NCBI RefSeq assembly: GCF_014062345.1
Contig: NZ_JACGLS010000004.1
Location: forward strand, 124,001 to 188,000
Direction: 5' to 3'
Length of the DNA: 64,000 nucleotides
From: Tenacibaculum pelagium
GTDB taxonomy: Bacteria; Bacteroidota; Bacteroidia; Flavobacteriales; Flavobacteriaceae
Part shown: positions 9,916-18,445 of the stretch, piece after piece
Numbering within the stretch: the stretch's first letter is position 1
Layout of the letters: the number at the start of each line of letters is the position of its first letter
Notes under the pieces: generated by a model
Seen by the model: the letters and a program-made list of their open reading frames with translations, nothing else
What the model was told of the DNA's origin: nothing
The model's database searches: none
Made by a program: the position numbers and the translations under genes

Positions 9916-10827
9916 TTATACTTTTGTTTTAGCACTTAATTCGCTATTTTTTATACACGTTGTTGTGTGGCGTTTTTTTATTTCCGAAATTAAATTCATA
10001 GTAAAATCATTGTCTTTCATTTTACAAGCATAAAACTGCGGATTACTAATGATTTTTTTCAGTTTTGGAATATTTAACTCTTGAGAGCAATAATATCCTT
10101 CTACTAACCTTAATCTTTGATAAGGGTTGAATTTTTTACTGATGATATCTTTATCTACAATATTCTGAAATGTCAGAGAATCTACAATTTTTACAGTCTC
10201 TATTATTCCGATAGTTTTGACAATTGGAATAAGCGTTTGAATAAAACTTAATGATGGCAATTCATCAAGAATTTCTTCTCTATAGCTTCTTTTTACAACT
10301 CTTAATTCTCTTAATATTTCAATGTCAAATTGATTTATTTTTCCTTGCTCTTTAAGTCCGTTTAGAAGTTTTATATAAGAAAATTCAAAAATTCCAACTT
10401 CTGCATTTTTAAACACTAAATAATTCCTTAATCCTACATAAAGACTATCACAAAACCAAGCAAAACCTAAATTAGTTTCAGGTATAACTTTAATAATATC
10501 AAAATAATTTTCACAATCTTTAATATCTTTTTTATAATCGATTTTTGGATTAAACTCGTTTAGAATTTTATTTAACCTGTATTTTTTATCGACAATTATT
10601 TTGGATTCATTTTGTAAATGTTTGATAAATAAACTTCCATTGTCTGATAAATATTTAAGTTTTGAGTAAGTGTAATATGATATTGACCAATCATCTTTAG
10701 AATAATCATCTTTTAATTTTTCTAAAGTCTCAAAATCATCAGCTACGATTAATAAATCCCTATCGCTGTATTTATCAAAATCTGCTCTTAATGAGCTCCC
10801 GAATATTGCTATGCTATAATTATTCAT
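9916..10827 (-). CDS. Nucleotidyltransferase-domain protein (MNT/Pol-beta fold), 303 aa
   Basis: I start the gene at ATG 10827, not further upstream, because this ATG overlaps the stop of the preceding gene as ATGA and the Pol-beta-fold motif then starts at the N-terminus. Residues about 9-25 read FGSSLRADFDKYSDRDL, the GS...DxD signature of minimal nucleotidyltransferases, with the two acidic residues of SDRDL as metal ligands. A helical C-terminal part follows, with YVGLRNYLVF (a HEPN-like surrounding without the usual His) and GSLFIKHLQNESKI. It is translationally coupled to a two-TM pentapeptide protein. It could make a nucleotide signal, modify a protein or RNA, or be a solitary antibiotic-type transferase. 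Its last about 17 codons lie in an interspersed-repeat-like sequence, suggesting that the original C-terminus has been replaced. Confidence 0.7.
   Translation of the reverse strand: MNNYSIAIFGSSLRADFDKYSDRDLLIVADDFETLEKLKDDYSKDDWSISYYTYSKLKYLSDNGSLFIKHLQNESKIIVDKKYRLNKILNEFNPKIDYKKDIKDCENYFDIIKVIPETNLGFAWFCDSLYVGLRNYLVFKNAEVGIFEFSYIKLLNGLKEQGKINQFDIEILRELRVVKRSYREEILDELPSLSFIQTLIPIVKTIGIIETVKIVDSLTFQNIVDKDIISKKFNPYQRLRLVEGYYCSQELNIPKLKKIISNPQFYACKMKDNDFTMNLISEIKKRHTTTCIKNSELSAKTKV
9938..9966. repeat. Imperfect direct repeat, copy 2 (within 3' end of nucleotidyltransferase)
   Basis: AATTCGCT, then TTTTATACAC at 9949-9958, then GTTGTTGTG. It matches the order of elements at 9861-9887. The sequence CACGTTGTTGTGTGGCG just beyond it has the look of a flavobacterial dispersed repeat or cassette junction. 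Confidence 0.45.
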
Positions 10828-11726
10828 TTTACAAATCGATTTATAATTATTGTGACTAATGCACTTAAAAGAACAAAACCTAAAATACTTTGAACAAGTA
10901 ACCAATTCATTCCAATAGATGAAGTTGGTTGTAATTGTGAATCAACAAGCTTAGTAGTTGCTTCTAGTGTATAATATAGGTTAGAAGTGAAATTTGTTGA
11001 ATCTATACTAAAACCTTCAATTTTTCTACTTTTATTTACAAATTTATAAGAACTCCAATTATTGCTGTTTTGATAAAAAAAGAATGAAAATAGAATAGAA
11101 AATGTTATTATAAAATTTCGTAACCTTAACCCAAAGCCAAAAGTCCATTTAAAAATCCAATTAATTGGATAATCTCTTAAAAATTTCCAAAAAGATACTT
11201 TTGGTTCATTATCCAAAAAACACTGTTTGTAAATATTACGGGTTTTCCATTTCTCAAAATTATATTGAGCATTTCTAGCAAATTTTGATTGCTCATAATC
11301 TTTTGAATTATTTAATAACTGTTGAAAAAGATGTGTGCAAATATTAGCTTTATTAAAGTCATTAAGATTTTTTTCAAAACAGCTAGGGTTTATGTACGTA
11401 TTATTTATTTTTATTTTATGTGTATTAACGTTCTGGAAAGTGCAATTATGGAATTCACAATCAATAATATTTGTACCAATGAATAAACAATCTTTAAAAT
11501 TACATTTATCAAAATAAACTTTTGATAACTCAGTTTTTGTAAAGCTAACGTTAGTGAAACTGGTATTAAGTATTTTTAATTTAGTATTTTCAAAATTTGA
11601 TTTAAAAACATCAGGACGATAAAGAATGTTTGTTAAGTGTTTACTTATAGCAAGTTGACCTTCAAAATCTTCTTGAGAAGTTATTTCTGTGTTTGGTTCA
11701 TTAAGCTGAAAGAAATTTTTTAACAT
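10824..11726 (-). CDS. Pentapeptide-repeat protein with two C-terminal membrane segments
   Basis: 300 aa. Residues about 40-115 are degenerate pentapeptide repeats (A/N)(F/L)xx-type, for example TKLKILNTSFTNVSFTKTEL and NFKDCLFIGTNIIDCEFHN, which fold as a right-handed beta-helix. Two hydrophobic segments follow, about 200-220 (FIITFSILFSFFFY) and about 272-295 (LLVQSILGFVLLSALVTIII). The arrangement resembles pentapeptide proteins fused to a two-TM ion-channel domain, but no TVGYGD selectivity filter is present between the segments. It probably sits in the inner membrane with the beta-helix in the cytoplasm. It overlaps the nucleotidyltransferase gene by 4 bp (ATGA), so the two products are made together. 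Confidence 0.72.
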   Translation of the reverse strand: MLKNFFQLNEPNTEITSQEDFEGQLAISKHLTNILYRPDVFKSNFENTKLKILNTSFTNVSFTKTELSKVYFDKCNFKDCLFIGTNIIDCEFHNCTFQNVNTHKIKINNTYINPSCFEKNLNDFNKANICTHLFQQLLNNSKDYEQSKFARNAQYNFEKWKTRNIYKQCFLDNEPKVSFWKFLRDYPINWIFKWTFGFGLRLRNFIITFSILFSFFFYQNSNNWSSYKFVNKSRKIEGFSIDSTNFTSNLYYTLEATTKLVDSQLQPTSSIGMNWLLVQSILGFVLLSALVTIIINRFVK

Positions 11727-11790
11727 TCTTTAAAATTAGTTTTATTAAGATAAAATTTTTACACTAAATTAATTATAGTGCATAACATTA

Positions 11791-11810
11791 CTTTACGAGC
11801 ATCCGTAAAG
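11791..11810. promoter_or_regulatory. Inverted repeat upstream of the pentapeptide/nucleotidyltransferase pair
   Basis: CTTTACG (11791-11797), loop AGCATC, CGTAAAG (11804-11810). It lies 65-84 bp upstream of the start at 11726. On the strand of the flanking genes no T-run follows, so it is a better candidate operator than terminator. The rest of the 194-bp gap is AT-rich with no recognisable -7 box. Confidence 0.35.
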
Positions 11811-11920
11811 AAAAATATCATCAACAGGTTAAAAAATAAAAAGGAATAGGGGACTATTTCTTTAGCAATTTTCTGAGTTAAATGTAATAATTATCGTCAA
11901 CTAAACAAAAAGTATTTTAC

Positions 11921-12637
11921 TTAAATGGTTACAATGTTTTTATCATCTAACAAAGGTTTGTTTAAAAAACGTAGTAACAACTGCGCAACCGCTACAGTAT
12001 CGCGTTCGCAATATTCAACAATACGAGGCAGGTTTTTTTCTTTATAATACACATTGGCTACTTCGCTACCATCAATATCTTGTTTGGGTGAGGGTATGCC
12101 TAAAATAGAGGTTAATAATTTTAATGAAGTAAAATGTTTATAATCGCCAAATTTCCACAAGTCCATCGTATCTAAATGTGGTATTTCCCATGGTTTTTTA
12201 CCAAATAAGTTTAGTTTTTTAGGTAAATCTACTCGGTTAATAATCATTCTACGTGCTATGTACGGAAAGTCAAATTCTTTACCATTATGCGCACATAGTA
12301 GGTGTTTGTTTAAATTAAAATGCTTGTCGATTAATTCTTTAAAATCGGTTAAAATTTTAGTTTCATTATCGCCATAAAAAGAAGTAACTCGTAATTGGTT
12401 TATACCGTCTCTTTCTATAAAATACCCAACAGAAATACAGATTATTTTACCAAACTCTGCCCAAATACCCGCGCGATGGTAAAAATCTTCAGCAGAAACT
12501 TCATCTTTACGTTGGTATTGTGTTTTTAAGGCATATAGTTCTTGCTTTTCCTCAGATAAATCTTCAAATAATTCTATCTCAGGTACCGTTTCTATATCTA
12601 AAAATAAGATGTTTTGTATGTTGGTTTTATTCAGCAT
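11921..12637 (-). CDS. 3'-5' exonuclease related to the PolB exonuclease domain
   Basis: 238 aa. It has the three DEDDy-type exonuclease motifs: FLDIETVPE (D14, E16), CAHNGKEFDFPYIARRM (Exo II, N and D) and YCERDTVAVAQLL (Exo III, Y and D). This is the family annotated as predicted 3'-5' exonuclease related to PolB; it acts on single-stranded DNA or RNA ends and lacks a polymerase domain. Its start overlaps the 3' end of the DUF4153 gene by 11 bp, so the two are an operon. Confidence 0.85.
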   Translation of the reverse strand: MLNKTNIQNILFLDIETVPEIELFEDLSEEKQELYALKTQYQRKDEVSAEDFYHRAGIWAEFGKIICISVGYFIERDGINQLRVTSFYGDNETKILTDFKELIDKHFNLNKHLLCAHNGKEFDFPYIARRMIINRVDLPKKLNLFGKKPWEIPHLDTMDLWKFGDYKHFTSLKLLTSILGIPSPKQDIDGSEVANVYYKEKNLPRIVEYCERDTVAVAQLLLRFLNKPLLDDKNIVTI

Positions 12638-14387
12638 TTTCTTTAATTAAAATATAGGTGTTAGCATTAACCATATAGTTTTTGTCTTCTTTGTTTGGGT
12701 TAGGCATAGAAATACTTTTAAACAGCATCTTTACTTTTAATGAAGCTATTTCTTTTTCTAAAGTCATTAACGAACTATCAATATTATAGTTTTTATCTTG
12801 TTGTTTAAGTTTATTAATTAACTCAGAGCAGTTAATATTACCAATAAGCTCATCTTCTTTCCAAATTGCAATTATATTCGATTCTTCTTGTAACGAAAAG
12901 CGATATTTATCAATTGTTTTTTCTTTTTTATTACCACTGTTTCCTAGATAAATATTTTTCAACAAATCATAACCTTTTATATCTATTAGCATATTAAACT
13001 CATTAATACTATAATGGTAGTTTCGATACTTATCTGCTGGTTTATCGGTAACTTTAATAGCCAACGTATCCATTAATTTACTTTGTAACTGCCAACTGCT
13101 TTTAGTATTAAATGCTGTTGACGGTTTGTAACCTAAAACAGGTGCTACTTTATCTATTGCCTCTTTTTTATTTAAGTAATTAATAATAGATCGTAATTGG
13201 TCTTTCTTCTGATAAGTGGTAGTAAAATCAGTATTTTTAATATCGTTGTATACTTTTTCGAATCTCGAAACCTGACTTTTGGTAGACACCGAAAATGCGC
13301 CCCAAAACCCTAATGAAACTACTAATGCAATTGCAGCTAAACTTAACGGAAAAACGCGTATTCTTTTATGTTTACTAAACAACATATACAGTGTCATGGC
13401 TAAAATCCACAAAGCTAAAACCAATACAAAATAACGGTTTTCGGTAATTCCGTATTCGTTTACTCTCTTAAAAATAGCTACAAATAGCAATCCTATTAAA
13501 GGCAATAATAAATAGTAAAACCAAGGATGGAATCTTTTTATAGGACGCGAATCTGATGTTTTCTGAATCGGGTTTATTAGTATTTGAATGATAAACCCAA
13601 GAAACGATAGCGCAATTACTAAGTACGAAACCCATCCTTTAGGTAAGTTCCAGTTAATTACAATTTTTAAACTGTAAGCATATAAAATGATGAGGTATAA
13701 AATTACTAGTGGAATTAAAATATACTTTACCAATACTTCTAAAGCTTTGGTATAATCTATCGCTATTTGCGAGTGAATATCTTTTGGGAAATCAGACAAG
13801 TAAATCCAAGTATTTACAATACCTAAACAGATAATAAATATCTGAAAAAAGCGCTCTCCTTTAATATCAACATTAAATAAATGTTTTACAGCAAGTAGTG
13901 CTAAAACGATTCCTAAATACAGAATTAAAGAGAAAAACAAGCTTCGTACAATAGCAACAAAAACCGATTTTAGGTAATTAAAATAAGCCGATTTATTCCA
14001 TTTTAAAATAAAAGGAGCTACAAACACCATTAAATGCCCACTGATAAAATAAAGAATAAAACGAATAATAAATTCATTATTAAAACGTGTTTTATCGCTA
14101 GGTAAATGAAAATAAAATGCCAACATAAACACAAAAGGAATAACCATAAACCACTCTTTACTGGTTTTAAATTGTTCCTCAAAAAAACGTGCTGCGATAA
14201 ACCAACTAATTCCGAGTATGAATGTTAGAATTATTTTACCGTAAAAAATGTCATCAAAATCACCAGATTCAACAGTATATATAGTAAACAAAGTTCCTAG
14301 TATTGCCCATGAAATAGTTACAGGAAAACGTTTAAAAGCATCTTTAGTTTTGGATGATATTTCACCAAAAGAAGGAATAAGTTTCAT
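12627..14387 (-). CDS. DUF4153 polytopic membrane protein
   Basis: 586 aa from ATG 14387; a longer frame from TTG 14396 exists but the ATG is preferred. The first about 370 residues form ten or more hydrophobic helices, and residues about 370-586 are hydrophilic and predicted to lie outside the membrane. The pattern and opening (KTKDAFKRFPVTISWAI) match DUF4153 proteins common in Bacteroidetes, whose function is unknown. It is the first gene of a two-gene operon with the exonuclease and is divergent from the response regulator at 14543. Confidence 0.8.
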   Translation of the reverse strand: MKLIPSFGEISSKTKDAFKRFPVTISWAILGTLFTIYTVESGDFDDIFYGKIILTFILGISWFIAARFFEEQFKTSKEWFMVIPFVFMLAFYFHLPSDKTRFNNEFIIRFILYFISGHLMVFVAPFILKWNKSAYFNYLKSVFVAIVRSLFFSLILYLGIVLALLAVKHLFNVDIKGERFFQIFIICLGIVNTWIYLSDFPKDIHSQIAIDYTKALEVLVKYILIPLVILYLIILYAYSLKIVINWNLPKGWVSYLVIALSFLGFIIQILINPIQKTSDSRPIKRFHPWFYYLLLPLIGLLFVAIFKRVNEYGITENRYFVLVLALWILAMTLYMLFSKHKRIRVFPLSLAAIALVVSLGFWGAFSVSTKSQVSRFEKVYNDIKNTDFTTTYQKKDQLRSIINYLNKKEAIDKVAPVLGYKPSTAFNTKSSWQLQSKLMDTLAIKVTDKPADKYRNYHYSINEFNMLIDIKGYDLLKNIYLGNSGNKKEKTIDKYRFSLQEESNIIAIWKEDELIGNINCSELINKLKQQDKNYNIDSSLMTLEKEIASLKVKMLFKSISMPNPNKEDKNYMVNANTYILIKENAE

Positions 14388-14510
14388 AGAAAACAATTTG
14401 TATAAAGATACAAAAAGAGTTAAAATTTCTAAATTTTAAAGCCAATGTTTATTAAAGATTAAAAGAACGTTAAGTTAAATAAGACTGTACAACATTTGTA
14501 AATTAATCGT

Positions 14511-14518
14511 TACTTTTG
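14511..14518 (+). promoter_or_regulatory. -7 box for the OmpR-type response regulator
   Basis: TACTTTTG fits TAnnTTTG exactly and lies 24 bp upstream of the start codon at 14543, giving a short leader. Confidence 0.55.
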
Positions 14519-14542
14519 GGTAACACAATATAAAAACAAACT

Positions 14543-15241
14543 ATGAATACTAGCGATGTTAAAATTTTACTTGTAGATGATGAACCAGATATTTTAGAAA
14601 TCGTAGGTTATAATTTAAAATCAGAAGGATATCAAGTATTTACAGCTGAGAACGGAATAGAAGCTGTTAAGAAAGCTAAAAAGGTACAACCTCATTTGAT
14701 TTTATTAGACATTATGATGCCAGAGATGGATGGTATCGAAGCATGCGAAAAAATTAGAAATATTAAGTCGTTAGAAGATGTAATTATTTCTTTTTTAACT
14801 GCTCGTGGTGAAGATTATTCGCAAGTTGCAGGTTTCGATGCTGGTGCCGATGATTATATTACCAAACCAGTAAAACCAAAAGTATTGGTTAGTAAAGTAA
14901 AATCGTTATTACGTCGTTTAAAAACAGAAGAAAAAGGAGATGCTACCACCAAAATAGGTGATATCGTTATTAATAGAGATGAATATGTTGTTTTTAAAGG
15001 AGATAAAAAAATAGCATTACCAAGAAAAGAGTTCGAACTATTTTCGTTATTAACTTCTAAACCAGGAAAAGTATTTAAAAGAGAAGTTATTTTAGATAGT
15101 GTTTGGGGTAACGAAGTAGTAGTTGGAGGTAGAACAATAGATGTACATATTCGTAAGTTACGTGAAAAAATTGGAGACGATTTTTTTAAAACCGTAAAAG
15201 GAGTAGGGTACAAGTTTGTTTTAGAAGATTCTGAAAAATAA
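14543..15241 (+). CDS. OmpR/PhoB-family response regulator
   Basis: 232 aa. The receiver domain (1-120) has the acidic pair D12/D13, phospho-acceptor D56 in LILLDIMMPEMDG and the conserved Lys in DDYITKPVKPK. The C-terminal winged-helix domain (about 130-230) has the typical RTIDVHIRKLREKIG recognition helix and the ending VKGVGYKF. It is paired with the histidine kinase at 15303, from which it is separated by a hairpin with a T-run. The signal is unknown; resemblance to PhoB/PhoR is general only. Confidence 0.92.
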   Translation: MNTSDVKILLVDDEPDILEIVGYNLKSEGYQVFTAENGIEAVKKAKKVQPHLILLDIMMPEMDGIEACEKIRNIKSLEDVIISFLTARGEDYSQVAGFDAGADDYITKPVKPKVLVSKVKSLLRRLKTEEKGDATTKIGDIVINRDEYVVFKGDKKIALPRKEFELFSLLTSKPGKVFKREVILDSVWGNEVVVGGRTIDVHIRKLREKIGDDFFKTVKGVGYKFVLEDSEK

Positions 15242-15254
15242 AAAACTAAAAATG

Positions 15255-15283
15255 TAGATTGCTCAACAGCAATCTATTTTTTT
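15255..15283 (+). terminator. Hairpin with T-run between response regulator and kinase
   Basis: TAGATTGCT (15255-15263), loop CAAC, AGCAATCTA (15268-15276), then TTTTTTT. It looks like a complete terminator inside a two-component operon and would make the regulator more abundant than the kinase. Confidence 0.75.
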
Positions 15284-15302
15284 ATATTAATATATTTAAT
15301 AA

Positions 15303-16346
15303 GTGAAAAAAATAAAAAAAACATACAGGTATGCACTTTGGTCGGCATTTTATTCTACCTCGTTATCTGTTATAATCGCTTTACTTTCTTACCTTTTTTT
15401 AGTTAATTTATTAGGTGTAGGTACTGTACTGGTTTTTGGGGTAGCAATGTTTGTGGTATCTTTTTTTGTTATACAATACAGAGCAGAATATTTTATTTAT
15501 CAACGTGTTAAAAAGTTGTACGAAGACATTTCTATTTTAGATGTTAATGATTTAGAAAGAAAAAAAGTAACAACAGATATTGAAGCACTAACCAAAAGTG
15601 TACAAGAATACGTACAAGGAAAAAGTGAAGAAATAGCTTTATTAACTCAACGAGATTCTTTTCGTAGAGATTTTTTAGGAAATGTAGCCCACGAATTAAA
15701 AACACCATTATTTACCGTACAAGGTTATATTTTAACTTTAATAGAGGGCGCTGCTGAAGATGAAGAAATAAGAACAAAATACCTTAACAGAGCAAATAAA
15801 GGAGTAGAAAGATTAACCTCTATTATTAAAGATTTAGACATGATTGCTAAATTAGAAACAGAGGGAATGAAAATGAATATCGAAACATTTAACATCTTAG
15901 AATTGATACAAAATGTGTTCGATTTATTTGAAATGAAAGCTAAAAAACGAAATATTAATTTGGTTTTCGATCGTATTTATGAGTTCCCTTATTTTGTAAA
16001 AGGAGATGTAGAGAGAATAGAACAAGTACTAATCAACTTAGTTGTAAATTCTATAAAATATGGTAAAGTAGGTGGAACAACTACGGTAAGTATAGAGTCT
16101 TACAACCCAAATAAATTTATTATTAAAGTAGCTGATGATGGTGAAGGGATAAAACAAGAACATGTTTCTCGTTTATTTGAACGTTTTTATAGAGTAGATC
16201 AGAGTCGTTCTCGAGAACAAGGAGGTTCTGGTTTAGGTTTGTCGATTGTAAAACATATTATCGAAGCTCACAATGAAACAATCCTTTTAAAGAGTGATTT
16301 TGGTAAAGGATCAGAATTCTCGTTTACTTTAGAAAAAGAGATGTAA
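15303..16346 (+). CDS. Sensor histidine kinase (PhoR-like), partner of the preceding regulator
   Basis: 347 aa, GTG start. Two membrane helices lie close together (about 13-34 and 38-58), so almost nothing is exposed outside. Then come a short coiled linker, a HisKA domain with GNVAHELKTPLFT (phospho-acceptor H130) and a HATPase domain with N-box NLVVNSIKYG, G1 DDGEGI, F-box LFERFYR and G2 GGSGLGLSIV. All catalytic boxes are intact. The absence of a periplasmic domain suggests sensing within the membrane or through a partner. Confidence 0.92.
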   Translation: MKKIKKTYRYALWSAFYSTSLSVIIALLSYLFLVNLLGVGTVLVFGVAMFVVSFFVIQYRAEYFIYQRVKKLYEDISILDVNDLERKKVTTDIEALTKSVQEYVQGKSEEIALLTQRDSFRRDFLGNVAHELKTPLFTVQGYILTLIEGAAEDEEIRTKYLNRANKGVERLTSIIKDLDMIAKLETEGMKMNIETFNILELIQNVFDLFEMKAKKRNINLVFDRIYEFPYFVKGDVERIEQVLINLVVNSIKYGKVGGTTTVSIESYNPNKFIIKVADDGEGIKQEHVSRLFERFYRVDQSRSREQGGSGLGLSIVKHIIEAHNETILLKSDFGKGSEFSFTLEKEM

Positions 16347-16363
16347 AATAAAATTAATAAGAA

Positions 16364-16388
16364 GGGTTAAGTTAGAATAACTTAACCC
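16364..16388. terminator. Bidirectional hairpin between convergent genes
   Basis: GGGTTAAGTTA (16364-16374), loop GAA, TAACTTAACCC (16378-16388): a perfect 11-bp stem between the kinase (+) and the Cys-rich lipoprotein (-). There is no strong T-run on either side. Confidence 0.6.
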
Positions 16389-16410
16389 AACGTAATATAA
16401 TAAGTTTAAT

Positions 16411-16899
16411 CTATTCTTCAAAATTTATAAACTCTGTTGAATCTAAAATTATAAACTCCTTTGAATCTGGTAGATAAGCCATTTGAGCAGCACATACAGT
16501 AGCACATCCACCAGCATCTAAACATTTTTTTGCCAGTTTTCCACATTTCCACGCTGAAGAACAATCTTCACTCCAATTATCACTACCAGTGCCTCCCATT
16601 TCACATGAAACAGTATAACCTTCGGCCTTAGCAGTTTTTCCAGATAAATAAATAGGGTATGGAAATTCTTTTTCTTTTGATTGTAAATATTCTATAGTTT
16701 CATTCTCTTTGTCATAGGAATATTCAATATAAATAACATTCTTTTTTGAGGTTTGTAACTCCATAGATGAAACTTTATCGAAAAACTGAGTTATACTCAT
16801 TTCTTCAGCTTTTAAGTCATTAAGATCATCATTTGATTGACAAGAAACGATTGCTAAAAATAAACTCATAGCTATCATTTTAAAAAATAGTTTTTTCAT
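16411..16899 (-). CDS. Small Cys-rich lipoprotein of unknown function
   Basis: 162 aa. A lipoprotein signal peptide ends in the lipobox LAIVSC (C20), so the protein should be lipid-anchored. The central part is hydrophilic; residues about 105-145 carry six cysteines (VSCEMGG, EDCSSAWKCGKLAKKC, GGCATVC), a spacing that suggests a compact disulfide-bonded domain. I do not recognise a family. It is monocistronic, and its upstream region carries two copies of a 12-bp palindrome (17000-17031). Confidence 0.75.
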   Translation of the reverse strand: MKKLFFKMIAMSLFLAIVSCQSNDDLNDLKAEEMSITQFFDKVSSMELQTSKKNVIYIEYSYDKENETIEYLQSKEKEFPYPIYLSGKTAKAEGYTVSCEMGGTGSDNWSEDCSSAWKCGKLAKKCLDAGGCATVCAAQMAYLPDSKEFIILDSTEFINFEE

Positions 16900-16999
16900 A
16901 ATAAAAATTTTTAAGTTAAATAATTAATCATGCATGATATAGCTAAACTATAGTAGAATGAATAATTATGCAATACCCAATAACCCTAATTGACATCTA

Positions 17000-17031
17000 A
17001 GGGTTAACCCTAATGAGGTAGGGTTAACCCT
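17000..17031. promoter_or_regulatory. Twin 12-bp palindromes AGGGTTAACCCT, 20 bp apart
   Basis: AGGGTTAACCCT occurs at 17000-17011 and again at 17020-17031, with centres 20 bp (two helical turns) apart; a partial TAACCCTAAT also lies at 16981-16990. The pair sits about 100-130 bp upstream of the Cys-rich lipoprotein start and 80-110 bp after purD. It could be a cooperative operator, or form a cruciform. A separate small hairpin GTCTTG/CAAGAC is at 17059-17076. Confidence 0.5.
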
Positions 17032-17109
17032 ATTTTTATTAACAAATTAAGGTGTAATGTCTTGTTTTTGCAAGACTTTATGAAAATCCGGTTATGTTTT
17101 AAGTAGGAC

Positions 17110-18384
17110 TTACTTTAAATCGAATCCAATATCTTTTCGATAATTTATTTTATCAAAGGTTATTTTATCGATGCTTTTATATGATTTTTCTAGCGCTTCT
17201 TCGATTGAATTTCCAAAAGATGTAATTGCCATTACACGACCACCATTAGTAACAACTTTATCGTCTTTTATAGCAGTACCTGCATGAAAAACTATTGAAT
17301 CTTCTACTGCATTAAAACCGGTAATTTCTTTTCCTTTTTCGTAGGCTTCAGGATATCCGCCAGAAACTAACATTACAGTAGTTGCTGTTTGTGGTGTTAC
17401 CTCATAAGATTTTTCGTGTAAATTTTGATTTGCTACTCCTTCGAATAAATCTACTAAATCAGATTGAATTCTTGGTAAAACAACTTCCGTTTCAGGGTCA
17501 CCCATACGAACATTGTATTCAACTACCGATGGATTTCCATTATCATTCATTAATCCGATAAAAATAAATCCACGATAGTCAATTCCGTCTTTCTGTAAGC
17601 CATTTACAGTAGGTTTTACAACTAGTTCTTCTACTTTTTGTAAGAAATCATCTGTAGCAAAAGGAACTGGAGAAATTGCTCCCATTCCGCCTGTATTTAA
17701 ACCAGTATCTCCTTCGCCAATACGTTTGTAATCTTTGGCAGAAGGTAATATTTTATAATTCTTTCCGTCAGTTAAAACGAAAACAGAAAGCTCAATACCT
17801 TTTAAAAACTCTTCAATAACTACAGTAGAGGATGCTGCTCCAAATTTTTGATTCGAAAGCATTTCTTCTAACTCAGATTTAGCTTCTTCTAAATCGTTTA
17901 AAATCAAAACACCTTTACCAGCTGCTAATCCATCTGCTTTTAAAACAAAAGGAGGCTCTAATGTTTCTAAGAAACTTTTTCCTTCGTTTAAAGTAGCTGA
18001 AGTAAATGATTGATATTTTGCAGTAGGTATGTTATGTTTTATCATAAACTGTTTCGAAAAGTCTTTACTTCCTTCTAATAAAGCTCCGTCTTTTTTAGGG
18101 CCTATTACAGGAATGTTTTTCAACTCATTATCAGCTAAAAAGAAATCATGTACACCTTCTACTAAAGGAGCTTCAGGCCCTACCACAACCATGTTTATAT
18201 TGTGTTGTAAAACGGCTTCTTTTACTTGAGGAAAATTGGTTGGACTTAGATTAAGATTTGTAGCTATTTCATTGGTTCCTGCGTTACCAGGTGCTACAAA
18301 AAGTTTGTTGATTTTAGTGCTTTCAGAAAGCTTTTTAGTAAAGGCGTGTTCTCTACCACCTGAACCTAAAATTAAAATATTCAT
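17110..18384 (-). CDS. purD: Phosphoribosylamine-glycine ligase (GAR synthetase)
   Basis: 424 aa, the usual length. It catalyses ATP-dependent joining of glycine to phosphoribosylamine, step two of purine biosynthesis. Visible signatures are the N-terminal ILGSGGREHAF, the ATP-grasp region with VLKADGLAAGKGVLI and the metal-binding end FIFIGLM...EYNVRMGDPETEVVLPRI. It is monocistronic, with a TATATTTG -7 box at 18411-18418. Confidence 0.97.
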   Translation of the reverse strand: MNILILGSGGREHAFTKKLSESTKINKLFVAPGNAGTNEIATNLNLSPTNFPQVKEAVLQHNINMVVVGPEAPLVEGVHDFFLADNELKNIPVIGPKKDGALLEGSKDFSKQFMIKHNIPTAKYQSFTSATLNEGKSFLETLEPPFVLKADGLAAGKGVLILNDLEEAKSELEEMLSNQKFGAASSTVVIEEFLKGIELSVFVLTDGKNYKILPSAKDYKRIGEGDTGLNTGGMGAISPVPFATDDFLQKVEELVVKPTVNGLQKDGIDYRGFIFIGLMNDNGNPSVVEYNVRMGDPETEVVLPRIQSDLVDLFEGVANQNLHEKSYEVTPQTATTVMLVSGGYPEAYEKGKEITGFNAVEDSIVFHAGTAIKDDKVVTNGGRVMAITSFGNSIEEALEKSYKSIDKITFDKINYRKDIGFDLK

Positions 18385-18410
18385 TTTGTGTGTTGTTGTG
18401 TTGTTGTGTG

Positions 18411-18418
18411 CAAATATA
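18411..18418 (-). promoter_or_regulatory. -7 box for purD
   Basis: On the minus strand this reads TATATTTG, a perfect TAnnTTTG box, 27 bp before the purD start. Confidence 0.55.
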
Positions 18419-18445
18419 GAACAATACCATTTCTTATTTTAAAGA

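Noticed and set aside
9916..10905. Longer nucleotidyltransferase frame (329 aa)
   Set aside because: The added 26 residues overlap the upstream gene by 82 bp and precede the Pol-beta motif; ATG 10827 with ATGA coupling is the better start.
9916..11726. Typical CBASS operon
   Set aside because: No E1/E2/JAB, HORMA or TRIP13 genes, and the cyclase-specific residues were not recognised; kept only as a looser hypothesis.
14854..15213. 119-aa minus-strand frame inside the OmpR-type regulator gene
   Set aside because: Shadow of a gene with intact receiver and winged-helix motifs.
16981..17031. Telomere-like or CRISPR-like repeat array (TAACCCTAA)
   Set aside because: Only two full copies and one partial copy, with no spacer series or cas genes; better explained as paired palindromic sites.
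17059..17076. GTCTTG/CAAGAC hairpin as purD terminator
   Set aside because: Six-bp stem with no U-run in the direction of purD transcription.
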